Shown here: positions 1 through 8,967 of the stretch, piece after piece
Numbering within the stretch: position 1 is the first letter of the stretch
Layout of the letters: each line of letters opens with the position of its first letter
From: G965226155 sp965226155
Lineage (GTDB): Bacteria > Pseudomonadota > Gammaproteobacteria > Eutrophobiales > Eutrophobiaceae
Length of the DNA stretch: 64,000 nucleotides
Assembly: GCA_965226155.1 (NCBI GenBank)
Contig: OZ245331.1
Coordinates: 434,001 to 498,000, forward strand
Direction of reading: 5' to 3'
Position numbers and translations under genes: made by a program
The notes under the pieces: generated by a model
What the model saw: only the letters and a program-made list of their open reading frames with translations
What the model was told of the DNA's origin: nothing
Databases searched by the model: none

Positions 1-1
1 C

Positions 2-115
2 CGATTACGCGAACCTGACTTCAGCGATTCCACGGGCCTGACGATCTCGGAGTCATCCCACGAGCTCTACGAAATGCTCCTGCACTCGCTCATGCCTCGC
101 AGCGGGCCGGCTTGA
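2..115 (+). CDS. C-terminal fragment of an unidentified protein, cut by the window edge
   Basis: An open frame enters from the left edge and stops with TGA at 113-115, giving about 37 residues ending in MPRSGPA. The stretch is clearly richer in G and C than everything after it, so it may belong to a transferred or mobile segment. I do not recognise the family. It is tail-to-tail with prpD. It may be chance coding. Confidence 0.3.
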   Translation, partial: RLREPDFSDSTGLTISESSHELYEMLLHSLMPRSGPA

Positions 116-146
116 GACGGTAGAATTCACGAAAGCACTCTACCTT

Positions 147-1598
147 TTAATCATCTGTTATCCAATGATCAACGAATTCATTAACAGCAATCTTATCGAG
201 TTGCTCCGCATTCCAACACACTTCAAGAATCCAGTTGATTTGTGACTCATTTAAATGTGCTTTTATAATTCGTTCAAATTTTTCTTTCAATAATGGTATG
301 CCTTCTGATCTGCGGCGGCGATGGCCAATTGGAAATTCGATTTCAATATTTTCAGTGTTACTGCCATCCTTAAAGAACACCTGGACCGCATTCCCGATGG
401 ACCTTTTCCCCGGGTCAAGGTAGTTCACACTGAATTGTTTATTCTCGACAACTTCCATCTTGTCACGCAAGGCTTCAATACATGCATCACCGGCAACATC
501 ATCTTCATAATCATCGGCGGTTAGGCGTCCAAAGATTAATGGAACGGCAACCATATATTGAATACAGTGATCACGATCAGCTGGATTATCCAGAGATCCA
601 GTCTTATCGATAATTCGCATACCTGCTTCCTGTGTTTGAATAACGATTTTATCAATTTCATCAAGACGATCTTTTACTTCGTCATGTAATTTTAATGACG
701 CTTCCACTGCAGTTTGAGCATGAAACTCAGCGGGAAAAGAAATTTTGAACAACACGTTTTCCATAACATAAGAACCAAAGCCCTGAGTAAATTTAAATTC
801 ATTTCCTTTGAATAAAACATCAAAAAAACCCCAATTCTTAGCACTTAACGCCGATGGATAACCCATTTCTTCCTTCATAGCGATCAAAGCATGATGAACA
901 CCACGGCTGGTCGCATCGCCTGCTGCCCAGGACTTACGCGAACCTGTATTTGGTGCATGACGATAAGTACGTAGTGCACCGCCATCAATCCAGGCATTAG
1001 AAACGGCATTGATGATCTGTTGTTTGGTTCCGCCGAACATACCTGTTACTACGGCTGTTGTAGCAACACGCACAAGTAAAACATGATCCAGGCCAACCTG
1101 GTTAAAGCTGTTCTCCAACGCAATTACACCCTGGATTTCATGTGCTTTGATCATTGCAATAATCACATCATTAATAGTTAATGGTGCCTTGCCTCCAATA
1201 ATATTTTTACGACTAAGATAATCGGCAGTAGCAAGAATTCCGCCTAAGTTATCAGAAGGATGACCCCATTCATCTGCTAACCAGGTATCGTTAAAATCCA
1301 GCCAGCGGATCATGCAACCAATGTTAAATGCTGCCATCACTGGATCGAGTTCATAAGAAGTGCCAGGACACCGTGCACCATTAGGCATTGTTGCACCGGG
1401 GACGGCCGGGCCCATCATTTTAGTGCAAGCCGGAAATGTCAGTGCCAACAAGCCACAGCCTAATGTATCCATTAGACAGTAGTGAGCAGTGTTACGCGCC
1501 TCCTCACTTTCAATCTTGTAATCAACAATGTAATCCGCAATATCAACCAACAGCTGATCTGGATCAGGACGTTTTGTTTCCTTAATACCAAGCGACAT
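147..1598 (-). CDS. prpD: 2-methylcitrate dehydratase PrpD (MmgE/PrpD family)
   Basis: Dehydrates 2-methylcitrate to 2-methyl-cis-aconitate in the cytosolic 2-methylcitrate cycle for propionyl-CoA. The protein matches the MmgE/PrpD family throughout; visible conserved stretches are the DTLGCGLLAL and WLDFNDTWLADEWGHPSDN regions near the N-terminus and GDATSRGVHHALIA in the middle. I start it at the ATG at 1598 (MSLGIKET...), which gives 483 residues, the usual PrpD length. An upstream start at 1694 would add 32 residues overlapping prpC and unlike PrpD. It lies 10 bases after the prpC stop and is the last gene of the GntR-prpB-prpC-prpD operon. No acnD/prpF pair is present, so the PrpD route is used. 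Confidence 0.92.
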   Translation of the reverse strand: MSLGIKETKRPDPDQLLVDIADYIVDYKIESEEARNTAHYCLMDTLGCGLLALTFPACTKMMGPAVPGATMPNGARCPGTSYELDPVMAAFNIGCMIRWLDFNDTWLADEWGHPSDNLGGILATADYLSRKNIIGGKAPLTINDVIIAMIKAHEIQGVIALENSFNQVGLDHVLLVRVATTAVVTGMFGGTKQQIINAVSNAWIDGGALRTYRHAPNTGSRKSWAAGDATSRGVHHALIAMKEEMGYPSALSAKNWGFFDVLFKGNEFKFTQGFGSYVMENVLFKISFPAEFHAQTAVEASLKLHDEVKDRLDEIDKIVIQTQEAGMRIIDKTGSLDNPADRDHCIQYMVAVPLIFGRLTADDYEDDVAGDACIEALRDKMEVVENKQFSVNYLDPGKRSIGNAVQVFFKDGSNTENIEIEFPIGHRRRRSEGIPLLKEKFERIIKAHLNESQINWILEVCWNAEQLDKIAVNEFVDHWITDD

Positions 1599-1608
1599 AA
1601 TGGTATCT

Positions 1609-2670
1609 TTATTTGCGTTGACTAATGGGGATAAATTTCTGATTCTCGGGACCAACGTAGTTGGCACTTGGTCGGATAATCTTTCCGTCTTCACGTTGTT
1701 CGATCACATGCGCTGCCCAACCGGAGATGCGTGAGATTACAAATAAGGGTGTAAACATTGCTGTTGGTACGTTTATTAATGAGTAGGATACTGCAGAGAA
1801 CCAGTCGAGGTTTGGGAACATCTTTTTCTCTTCCCACATTACTTTTTCCAGACGTTCGGCAATATCAAACATCTTCATACTATTGGCTTCTTTACCCAAC
1901 CGTTTAGCTACGGCCTTGATGACCTTATTACGTGGGTCACTTACAGAATAAACTGGATGACCAAATCCAATGATGATTTCTTTACGTGCCATGCGTTCAT
2001 GAATATCGGCTTCAGCCTCATCTGGGGTGGCATAACGCTGTTGAATATCAAAAGCCACTTCATTGGCACCACCATGTTTAGGACCTCGTAAAGCTCCTAT
2101 TGCACCGGTGATGCTGGAGTACATATCCGACCCGGTACCAGCAATTACGCGTGCAGTGAAGGTAGAGGCATTATATTCATGCTCTGCATACAAGATCAGC
2201 GAGGTATGCATGGCGCGCAACCAGGTATCAAAGAGTTTTTCGCCATGTAAAAGATGCAGGAAATGACCACCTATGGAATCATCATCAGTTTCTAGTTCGA
2301 TACGTTTGCCATTTACCGCATAGTGATACCAATACATTAACATTGAACTATAGCTGGCCATCATGCGATCAGCGATATCCTTGGCTCCCGCAGAGTTATG
2401 ATCCTCTTTTTCTGGAATAATTGCGCCTAAAAGTGAACAACCTGTCCGCAGGACATCCATCGGATGGGCTGAAGATGGAATCAGCTCCAACGCGGCCTTT
2501 AAGTCAACCGGTAAATCACGAAATGAACGAAGTTTGTTTTTGTAGGTATCAAGTTCAGATTGAATTGGAAATTTGCCATGTATTAGCAAATAGGCAATCT
2601 CTTCAAACTCACAGGTCTCTGCAATATCCAAAATGTCATAACCACGATAATGCAGATCATTCCCAGTCAA
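1609..2670 (-). CDS. prpC: 2-methylcitrate synthase PrpC, N-terminus abnormal
   Basis: Citrate-synthase family enzyme joining propionyl-CoA and oxaloacetate. Catalytic residues are visible: His199 in LRGPKHGGAN, His238 in GFGHPVYS and Asp289 in NLDWFSAV (numbering from the start used here). The family's diagnostic ETDDDSIGGHFLHLLHGEK segment is present. The only usable in-frame start is a TTG at 2668-2670, giving 353 residues against about 389 in relatives. Homology continues upstream of it for 23 more codons (EKSVAFSGVVAGNTALCTVG) until a TAA at 2740-2742 that directly follows the prpB stop, with no ATG, GTG or TTG in between. The natural start seems to have been deleted. The enzyme may be poorly made, or start unusually. 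Confidence 0.85.
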   Translation of the reverse strand: MTGNDLHYRGYDILDIAETCEFEEIAYLLIHGKFPIQSELDTYKNKLRSFRDLPVDLKAALELIPSSAHPMDVLRTGCSLLGAIIPEKEDHNSAGAKDIADRMMASYSSMLMYWYHYAVNGKRIELETDDDSIGGHFLHLLHGEKLFDTWLRAMHTSLILYAEHEYNASTFTARVIAGTGSDMYSSITGAIGALRGPKHGGANEVAFDIQQRYATPDEAEADIHERMARKEIIIGFGHPVYSVSDPRNKVIKAVAKRLGKEANSMKMFDIAERLEKVMWEEKKMFPNLDWFSAVSYSLINVPTAMFTPLFVISRISGWAAHVIEQREDGKIIRPSANYVGPENQKFIPISQRK

Positions 2671-2742
2671 TCCGACTGTACAAAGAGCTGTATTCCCTGC
2701 TACTACACCACTGAATGCAACAGATTTTTCGGTTTGGGTTTA

Positions 2743-3654
2743 TTATTTGTTGTTTTCTTTTCCATCAGTTTCTCCAGAAAATAATTCGTCCAGTTTCTGT
2801 TCGTAATTGTTATAACCGAGATAGTTATAGAGGTCTGCCCTGCTTTGCATGATGTCGACTACATTCTTTTGTGTCCCTTCTTGACGTAAGGCGGAATACA
2901 CTTTTAATGTAGCAGCATTCATCGCGCGAAAAGCGGACAATGGATACAAAGCCATGCTGACATTAACCGATGTAAGTTCTTCTGTAGTAAATAGCGGCGT
3001 TGAACCAAATTCTGTAATATTCGCCAAAACCGGTACCTTTACCTTATCAACAAACTTTTGATACATGTCCAGTTCAGTCACAGCCTCCGGAAAAATCATA
3101 TCAGCACCTGCCTCGACATAAGCACAGGCACGCTCAATGGCTGCTTCCAATCCCTCTACTGCCAGTGCATCTGTCCTTGCCATAATGACAAATTCCGAAT
3201 CCGTTTTTGCATCAACAGCAGCCTTTACACGATCAATCATTTCCTCTTTTGAGACGATGGCCTTATTTGGTCGGTGTCCACAACGTTTTTGTTGGACCTG
3301 ATCTTCGATATGCACTGCTGCAGCACCGGCTTTGATCATGGAACGAATCGTACGAGCGATGTTAAACGCCCCACCCCAACCAGTATCGATATCGACTAAC
3401 ACTGGCAGATCAGTGACATCTGTAATACGACGCACATCGATCAACACATCTTCAAGAGAGGTAATACCTAAATCAGGAATTCCACATGAGCCAGCTGCGA
3501 CACCACCACCCGAAACATATAAGGCACGAAAACCTAAAGCATCGGCAAGGCGTGCATGATAGGCGTTAATAGAACCTACAACCTGCAATGGTTTTTCTTC
3601 TGTTATAGCAAGTCGAAGGCGTGCTCCTGCAGACGATAATATTTGTTTATTCAT
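2743..3654 (-). CDS. prpB: 2-methylisocitrate lyase PrpB
   Basis: Cleaves 2-methylisocitrate to pyruvate and succinate; member of the isocitrate lyase/PEP mutase superfamily. The catalytic signature KRCGH lies at residues 123-127 and the metal-site aspartates at 88 and 90 (LVDIDTGWGG). At 303 residues it has normal length. It follows the GntR gene by 19 bases on the same strand and is followed at once by a second in-frame TAA and the start-less prpC frame. Role and context agree fully. Confidence 0.94.
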   Translation of the reverse strand: MNKQILSSAGARLRLAITEEKPLQVVGSINAYHARLADALGFRALYVSGGGVAAGSCGIPDLGITSLEDVLIDVRRITDVTDLPVLVDIDTGWGGAFNIARTIRSMIKAGAAAVHIEDQVQQKRCGHRPNKAIVSKEEMIDRVKAAVDAKTDSEFVIMARTDALAVEGLEAAIERACAYVEAGADMIFPEAVTELDMYQKFVDKVKVPVLANITEFGSTPLFTTEELTSVNVSMALYPLSAFRAMNAATLKVYSALRQEGTQKNVVDIMQSRADLYNYLGYNNYEQKLDELFSGETDGKENNK

Positions 3655-3673
3655 TTATAATGTTCCAGGTTTT

Positions 3674-4366
3674 TTATTCCATATTGGCAAGATGTTCAGA
3701 CAGCATACTTTCAGCATTTTTCCGAGAGGCACTGATATGCCGAGTCATGAGGAATTGTGCCAATTCACCATCTCGATGACGCATGGCATCGACTATCTGT
3801 TCATGTTCAACTAAGGCTCGCGAGACGCGCTTACTCGCCATGCCAAATTGGTAACGATATAGCCGAATCAAGTGGTATAAATCATTACAATACATATCTA
3901 TTAAATGCGTATTCTTACTTCCTTGCAAAATACGGAAATGGAAATCCATATCACCTTCTTTCTGAAAATAGCTTTGATCGCGGCTTACCTGTTGCCGATG
4001 ATGTTCTAACAAAGCAACTAGATCATTAATTTCCTTATCGCTCATATTTTCTGTTGCCAATCGGGCTGCCAACCCCTCCAATGATTCCCGAATATGGTAA
4101 ATCTCGACTAAATGTTTACATGATATGGAAATTACTCGGGCACCAACATTTGGAGTCCTCTCAATCAAATTGCCGGCTTCCAAACGGCTTAGTGCCTCAC
4201 GTAAAGGCCCACGGCTGATCCCCATTTTCTTGGCTAATGATGGCTCACTAATTTTAGTTCCTGAGGAAATTTCCCCCTCAACTATGGCGGCTTGCAGTTT
4301 TTGATACACATTTTCTGCAATCGTAATGAATGCAGTTTGTGAATTATCTATTGGGTTAGAAGCCAT
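3674..4366 (-). CDS. GntR-family (FadR/FCD type) regulator of the prp operon
   Basis: 230 residues. The N-terminal winged helix (about 12-80) has the typical ISEPSLAKKMGISRGPLREA recognition region, followed by an all-helical FCD ligand-binding domain with metal-type histidines (for example HFRILQGSKNTHL). It is the first gene of the prp operon and probably represses it, responding to a 2-methylcitrate-cycle intermediate (inference from position). Two identical-class palindromes lie in its own upstream region, which fits autoregulation. It is not the sigma-54-type PrpR found in enteric bacteria. Confidence 0.87.
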   Translation of the reverse strand: MASNPIDNSQTAFITIAENVYQKLQAAIVEGEISSGTKISEPSLAKKMGISRGPLREALSRLEAGNLIERTPNVGARVISISCKHLVEIYHIRESLEGLAARLATENMSDKEINDLVALLEHHRQQVSRDQSYFQKEGDMDFHFRILQGSKNTHLIDMYCNDLYHLIRLYRYQFGMASKRVSRALVEHEQIVDAMRHRDGELAQFLMTRHISASRKNAESMLSEHLANME

Positions 4367-4378
4367 GGCGATTTATTC

Positions 4379-4394
4379 ATATTGTTAACAATAT
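4379..4394. promoter_or_regulatory. Palindromic operator 1 of the prp operon
   Basis: Perfect 16-base palindrome ATATTGTTAACAATAT just upstream of the GntR gene start. The core ATTGT-NN-ACAAT is the spacing typical of FCD-type GntR operators. It recurs 62 bases further upstream. Confidence 0.6.
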
Positions 4395-4442
4395 ACAGAA
4401 ATTACTACCAAATTTTGTGGTTATTATAATAATATAATAAAT

Positions 4443-4454
4443 ATTGTCGACAAT
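4443..4454. promoter_or_regulatory. Palindromic operator 2 of the prp operon
   Basis: Perfect 12-base palindrome ATTGTCGACAAT, the same ATTGT-NN-ACAAT core as operator 1. The two probably flank or overlap the operon promoter in this AT-rich region. The rest of 4367-4666 shows no gene. Confidence 0.58.
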
Positions 4455-4666
4455 TTAATTACTATTCTGTGTATTCAAAGATAAATTAAGGGAAGACGAA
4501 CTGTATGCAAATTCCCAGGAAAATAATGAAAGTCCTAGAATGCAATTTATCAGGGGAAGAGTGAAAATTGACTTCTTTAAGTCTTTGCAACGTGGCTGGT
4601 TTGGTAAATATTAGACACTCAATAGATTAAGCTAGGTTCATGATTCATGTCAGTAAGACATCAAAA

Positions 4667-6591
4667 TTACTTAATGACCTTGATCCCTACAAAACCGGAT
4701 ATCGGTACACCAGGCCCAAGAAAGCGTGTATCACTAAATGCGGGAAATACTGCATCAGACTCCCCTAAAAAGCCAAAGGTCTCGTAGTCATTATCAAGCA
4801 GATTATTGATACGCACAAAAAATGACAAATGTTAGTTTACCTGATAATTACCATGGATATTGACAATTGCATAATCATCGGTTGTTTTCAAAAAGTTAGC
4901 TTCATCTCCCCGTAGGAATTGATCAGAGTTGTATAGCAATGTACCACCGACTGTTAGCTTTGGTGTGGCATTATAATCACTGTCTAACTTCAACGTGTGT
5001 TGGGGTATCCCCGGTATGCGATCGCCTTCCTGCACCGTAATTTCACCATTTGCATCTGATAATGGGTGGTTTGCACTAGCGGCCTGAAATCCTGTTTCGA
5101 AAGTGGCATCAATGAAACTATAGTTAATCGACCAATTCAACTTTTTCCAGGTCCCTAGTAGTCCAAGTTCAGTGCCAAGGCGACGAGTTTTGCCTACATT
5201 CTGAAAGAAACCTTCATTAGAACCAACACCGCCAGTGCTCGTAAAGATGATGTCGTCTTTATTCGTTGTATGGAAACCACCAATATTGAAATTTATATTA
5301 CCCATTAAGGTTCCTCGCACTCCGCCTTCCCAATTTTTGCCACTACCTGTTTCAATGGTGGGTCGGCCAGAAAGGCGTTTGGTAATTTACATGGTGCATC
5401 AGGTTCCGCGCAGAGCAATTCAATCGGTGTAGGTGCACGGGATGATTCGCTATAACTTCCATAAACACCTAGTGTTGATTTGATTTTATAAGTTAGACCG
5501 ACAGCCGGATTAATGCGTTGGTAATCATGCTCTCCATTTAATGAAGTCGGATCTTCTGGGGTAACCAGATCACTCTGATTACTTCGATCACCTAGTGCAA
5601 TATGGGTGTTGTTATAACGAGCTGAAACAGTCAATGCAGATTTGTCAGTAAGATTGATCGTATCTGTTAAAAACATTGGCCAAGTCCTATTATGTGATTT
5701 GATCCGCGCTTGGGAGTGTACAACCTGCTCCATTAAATTCACATGCTAATGTCGCAATTTCTGTTACTTGAAAGAAATCAATAAGACCTTGCTGATAACT
5801 TGCGCCAACAATAAGTTGATTTTTACGGCTAAACAAATCATTTAAAAAAGTTGCCTGTAATGTACTACCAATGCCTTCCTGTTCTCGGTTACTGCTGTTA
5901 TTAATGGCATTCCTTTCGCTACCATTTGCATTTTCATTTTTTATAAAATTTCCATATTGGCTGTAAAATAATAGCCCCAGGTGCCGTAATTACCACCTGA
6001 ATTAATTGTAGCTACAATTCTATTAAACGAACCACCATAAAATTCAAAACCATGCCCAGGATGCGTAAAGCCATCTTTAGTCGTAATAGATAGTGCTCCA
6101 CCCAACGTATTTAATCCAAACAATGGGTTTGAGCCCCCAATTGAATCAATTGAACTTATTGCTGATACTGGCAGCAGGTCCCAGTTTATTGCATCGCCAA
6201 AAGGCTCATTTATGCGGATACCATTTTGAAAAATTGAGATACCTTGTGGTAGGCCTAGTAAAGGTGAGGCAGTAAATCCACGGTATTGTACCTCTGATTG
6301 TAGCGGATTATTTTGTGCATCATTGATATGAACACTACCAAGGTTCCGATTCATGAAATCAGTCAAGTCAAGGCTATGTGTCCGTTCAAGGTCTTCACTT
6401 GTGGCCGACTGTACATGATAAGGGATTAAATCTTCAGGTAGACCGATACTGCTGCTTGTTGGAGTTATACCGATGACTTCAATCTCTTCTGTCGGGAGGG
6501 CTGTGTTATCAGTGGCTTCGACTGTATAACTACCAAAGGCTATGATTATTGCAGCTATACATACAATTAGTGATTTATTTTTGCACTGCAT
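4667..6591 (-). pseudogene. Decayed TonB-dependent outer-membrane receptor
   Basis: An N-terminal piece (6591 down to 5941) carries a signal peptide and a plug domain with a TonB-box-like EEIEVIGITPT. Barrel pieces follow in shifted frames (about 5740-5940, 5305-5742 and 4832-5320), and the true C-terminus is 4667-4830, ending GFVGIKVIK. Breaks seen: a junction near 5941 where the plug runs into a different frame and barrel sequence seems to be missing, frameshifts near 5742 and near 5305-5320, and an in-frame TAA at 4832-4834 after which the barrel reading continues (HLSFFVRINNLLDND). With this many lesions it is not functional. The ligand is unknown. Confidence 0.87.
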
Positions 6592-6765
6592 TTCTATCCC
6601 TCACCCGAATTACTGTTACACGGCGATTTATATTCACCTATCTCCCTAAAAGAGATTCAGTTTATAAGAGATAATAACAACTGGAAACTGTAAGGAGGCA
6701 CCATTCCTAAAAAAATTGTTTTACCGTAGATCAAATCATCAATAGCTATATTGATTCATGCATGG

Positions 6766-6794
6766 GGTCTCTTACTAGAGACCAGACTGTCTGG
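6766..6794. repeat. Two adjacent hairpin palindromes upstream of adhC
   Basis: GGTCTCT-TACT-AGAGACC at 6766-6783 and CCAGA-CTG-TCTGG at 6782-6794 abut each other inside the 425-base gap (6592-7016) between the dead receptor and adhC. They could be regulator sites or a hairpin. The remainder of the gap is AT-rich with no coding signal that I can see. Confidence 0.45.
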
Positions 6795-7016
6795 CGGTGG
6801 TTGCAGTCTGCAGCTAGCTAGTCTCTTAGACACAATTCCCTGATAACAGAGAAAGTACAGGGAAAGTCTAATTCTAATCGCCCTCTTCTGACAATTATTG
6901 TCCATCAATTCCTTATATATGTATGTTGCTCTTTCTGATGAAAATTATTAACAGGGGATTATCAGTAATTTACCCTATATCCTATGCTTATACATAAAGT
7001 ATAGAATGGAGCCACT

Positions 7017-8123
7017 ATGGAAACACGTGCCGCCGTAGCATTTGAAGCCGGTAAGCCTCTTTCAATCGAAAAAGTATCACTCGATGGACCAAGCACGGGT
7101 GAAGTTTTGATCGAAATCAAAGCCACGGGCATTTGTCATACTGATGCGTTTACTTTATCAGGGGAAGATCCAGAAGGGGCATTCCCCACTATCCTCGGTC
7201 ATGAAGGAGCCGGAGTGGTCGTTGATGTTGGGAAGGACGTCACTTCGGTAGAGGTCGGTGATCATGTCATCCCTCTATATACACCCGAATGCCGTGAGTG
7301 TGCCTTTTGTCTGCATCCCAAAACAAATCTGTGCCAGGCAATCCGGGAAACACAAGGTAAAGGCGTTATGCCTAATGGGACCAGCCGTTTTAGTCTGAAT
7401 GGTGATCCGCTGTTGCATTACATGGGCTGTTCCACCTTCTCTAATTTCTCTGTACTACCCGAGATCGCCGTGGCGAAAATCCGCAAAGATGCCCCGTTCG
7501 ACAAAGTGTGTTACATCGGTTGTGGTGTTACCACTGGTGTGGGTGCTGTCATTTACACCGCCAAGGTCGAACCAGGATCGACTGTCGTGGTTTTCGGGCT
7601 TGGTGGTATTGGACTAAATGTTATTCAGGGTGCGCGGATGGTAGGGGCAGAGCGGATTATCGGTGTGGATATCAATCCCTCAAAGAAAGCCCTAGCAGAA
7701 AAATTCGGCATGACGGATTTTATCAATCCGAAAGACGTGGATGATGTGACCGCTGCGATAATTGAATTGACTAAAGGCGGTGTAGACTACAGTTTCGAAT
7801 GTATCGGTAACGTTAACACCATGCGTCAGGCGTTGGAGTGCTGTCATAAAGGTTGGGGGATGAGTGTCATTATTGGTGTCGCGGGTGCGGGACAAGAGAT
7901 TGCAACGCGCCCTTTCCAATTAGTAACAGGACGGGTTTGGCGCGGTACCGCCTTCGGCGGAGCTAGGGGGAGGACGGATGTTCCGAAGATTGTCGACTGG
8001 TATATGAATGGCAAAGTCAATATAGATGATCTTATTACTCACACTATGCCGTTGGACGATATTAATAAAGCATTTGATCTAATGCATGCTGGGGAAAGTA
8101 TTCGATCGGTCGTACTCTATTGA
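7017..8123 (+). CDS. frmA: S-(hydroxymethyl)glutathione dehydrogenase (class III alcohol dehydrogenase)
   Basis: Oxidises S-hydroxymethylglutathione, the spontaneous adduct of formaldehyde and glutathione, to S-formylglutathione with NAD. 368 residues, normal for the family. Catalytic zinc ligands Cys40 and His62 (GHEGAG) and the four structural zinc cysteines 92, 95, 98 and 106 are all present, as is the Rossmann glycine motif VVFGLGGIGLNV. frmB follows after 7 bases, then a formate-dehydrogenase-like gene overlaps, so the operon takes formaldehyde to CO2. In this window the formaldehyde source is the N-methylglutamate/sarcosine-type demethylation enzymes. Also called adhC, flhA or gfaA. Confidence 0.95.
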   Translation: METRAAVAFEAGKPLSIEKVSLDGPSTGEVLIEIKATGICHTDAFTLSGEDPEGAFPTILGHEGAGVVVDVGKDVTSVEVGDHVIPLYTPECRECAFCLHPKTNLCQAIRETQGKGVMPNGTSRFSLNGDPLLHYMGCSTFSNFSVLPEIAVAKIRKDAPFDKVCYIGCGVTTGVGAVIYTAKVEPGSTVVVFGLGGIGLNVIQGARMVGAERIIGVDINPSKKALAEKFGMTDFINPKDVDDVTAAIIELTKGGVDYSFECIGNVNTMRQALECCHKGWGMSVIIGVAGAGQEIATRPFQLVTGRVWRGTAFGGARGRTDVPKIVDWYMNGKVNIDDLITHTMPLDDINKAFDLMHAGESIRSVVLY

Positions 8124-8130
8124 TCAGCTA

Positions 8131-8967
8131 ATGGAACAGTTCGGACAAAACACTTGCTTCGGCGGTAGACAACTGAGATTCAAACATGACTCCAGTGTGC
8201 TTGACTGTAGCATGATCTTTTCAGTCTACCTGCCTCCGCAATCTGATAAAGAGCAAGTTCCCTCACTGTATTGGCTGTCCGGCTTAACTTGCACCGATGA
8301 AAATTTTAGTCACAAGTCCGGTGCACAACGCTACGCAGCAGAACAGGGAATCGCTCTGATCATTCCCGATACCAGCCCTCGCGGTGATGCCGTAGCTGAC
8401 GACCCGGATAGGTATGACCTAGGCAAAGGTGCCGGTTTTTATCTCAATACCACACAATTACCCTGGTCGACACATTACCGTATGTTTGATTACATCAATC
8501 AAGAGTTACCCGAGTTAGTAGAGTCTCATCTTCCGCTGATCCCTGGTTTGAAGTCCATTGCCGGCCATTCCATGGGCGGCCATGGTGCTTTGATCAGCAG
8601 CCTGAAAAACCCAGACACCTATCGATCGGTTTCCGCTTTTTCCCCGATCTGTAACCCGGTGCAATGTTCTTGGGGAGAAAACTGTTTCCTCTCTTATCTT
8701 GGTCATGATCAGGAAACATGGAAACAATATGATGCGACAGAGTTAATTAAGGCCGGTGCACCCTCACTGCCTATTTTAATCGATCAAGGTTCAGAAGATG
8801 AATTTCTTGCAGACCAACTTCATCCTTTGAATCTACAGACAGCTTGTCAGGAAAAGAGTATTACGATTAATTTGCGAATGCGGGAAGGCTATGATCACAG
8901 TTATTATTTTATAACCAGTTTTATTGGCGAGCATATTCAATATCATGCTGAACACCTGAATAGGTAA
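8131..8967 (+). CDS. frmB: S-formylglutathione hydrolase
   Basis: Hydrolyses S-formylglutathione to formate and glutathione; alpha/beta-hydrolase of the esterase D family. The catalytic triad is visible: Ser147 in GHSMGGHGAL, Asp223 in LIDQGSEDEF and His256 in GYDHSYYF. I choose the ATG at 8131 (MEQFGQNT, 278 residues), which begins 7 bases after the frmA stop. The upstream start at 8086 would overlap frmA and add 15 unrelated residues. Its stop overlaps the next gene's ATG in TAATG, implying translational coupling. Confidence 0.94.
   Translation: MEQFGQNTCFGGRQLRFKHDSSVLDCSMIFSVYLPPQSDKEQVPSLYWLSGLTCTDENFSHKSGAQRYAAEQGIALIIPDTSPRGDAVADDPDRYDLGKGAGFYLNTTQLPWSTHYRMFDYINQELPELVESHLPLIPGLKSIAGHSMGGHGALISSLKNPDTYRSVSAFSPICNPVQCSWGENCFLSYLGHDQETWKQYDATELIKAGAPSLPILIDQGSEDEFLADQLHPLNLQTACQEKSITINLRMREGYDHSYYFITSFIGEHIQYHAEHLNR

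Noticed and set aside
147..1694. prpD starting at 1694
   Set aside because: The extra 32 residues overlap prpC and are not PrpD-like; the start at 1598 gives the usual 483 residues.
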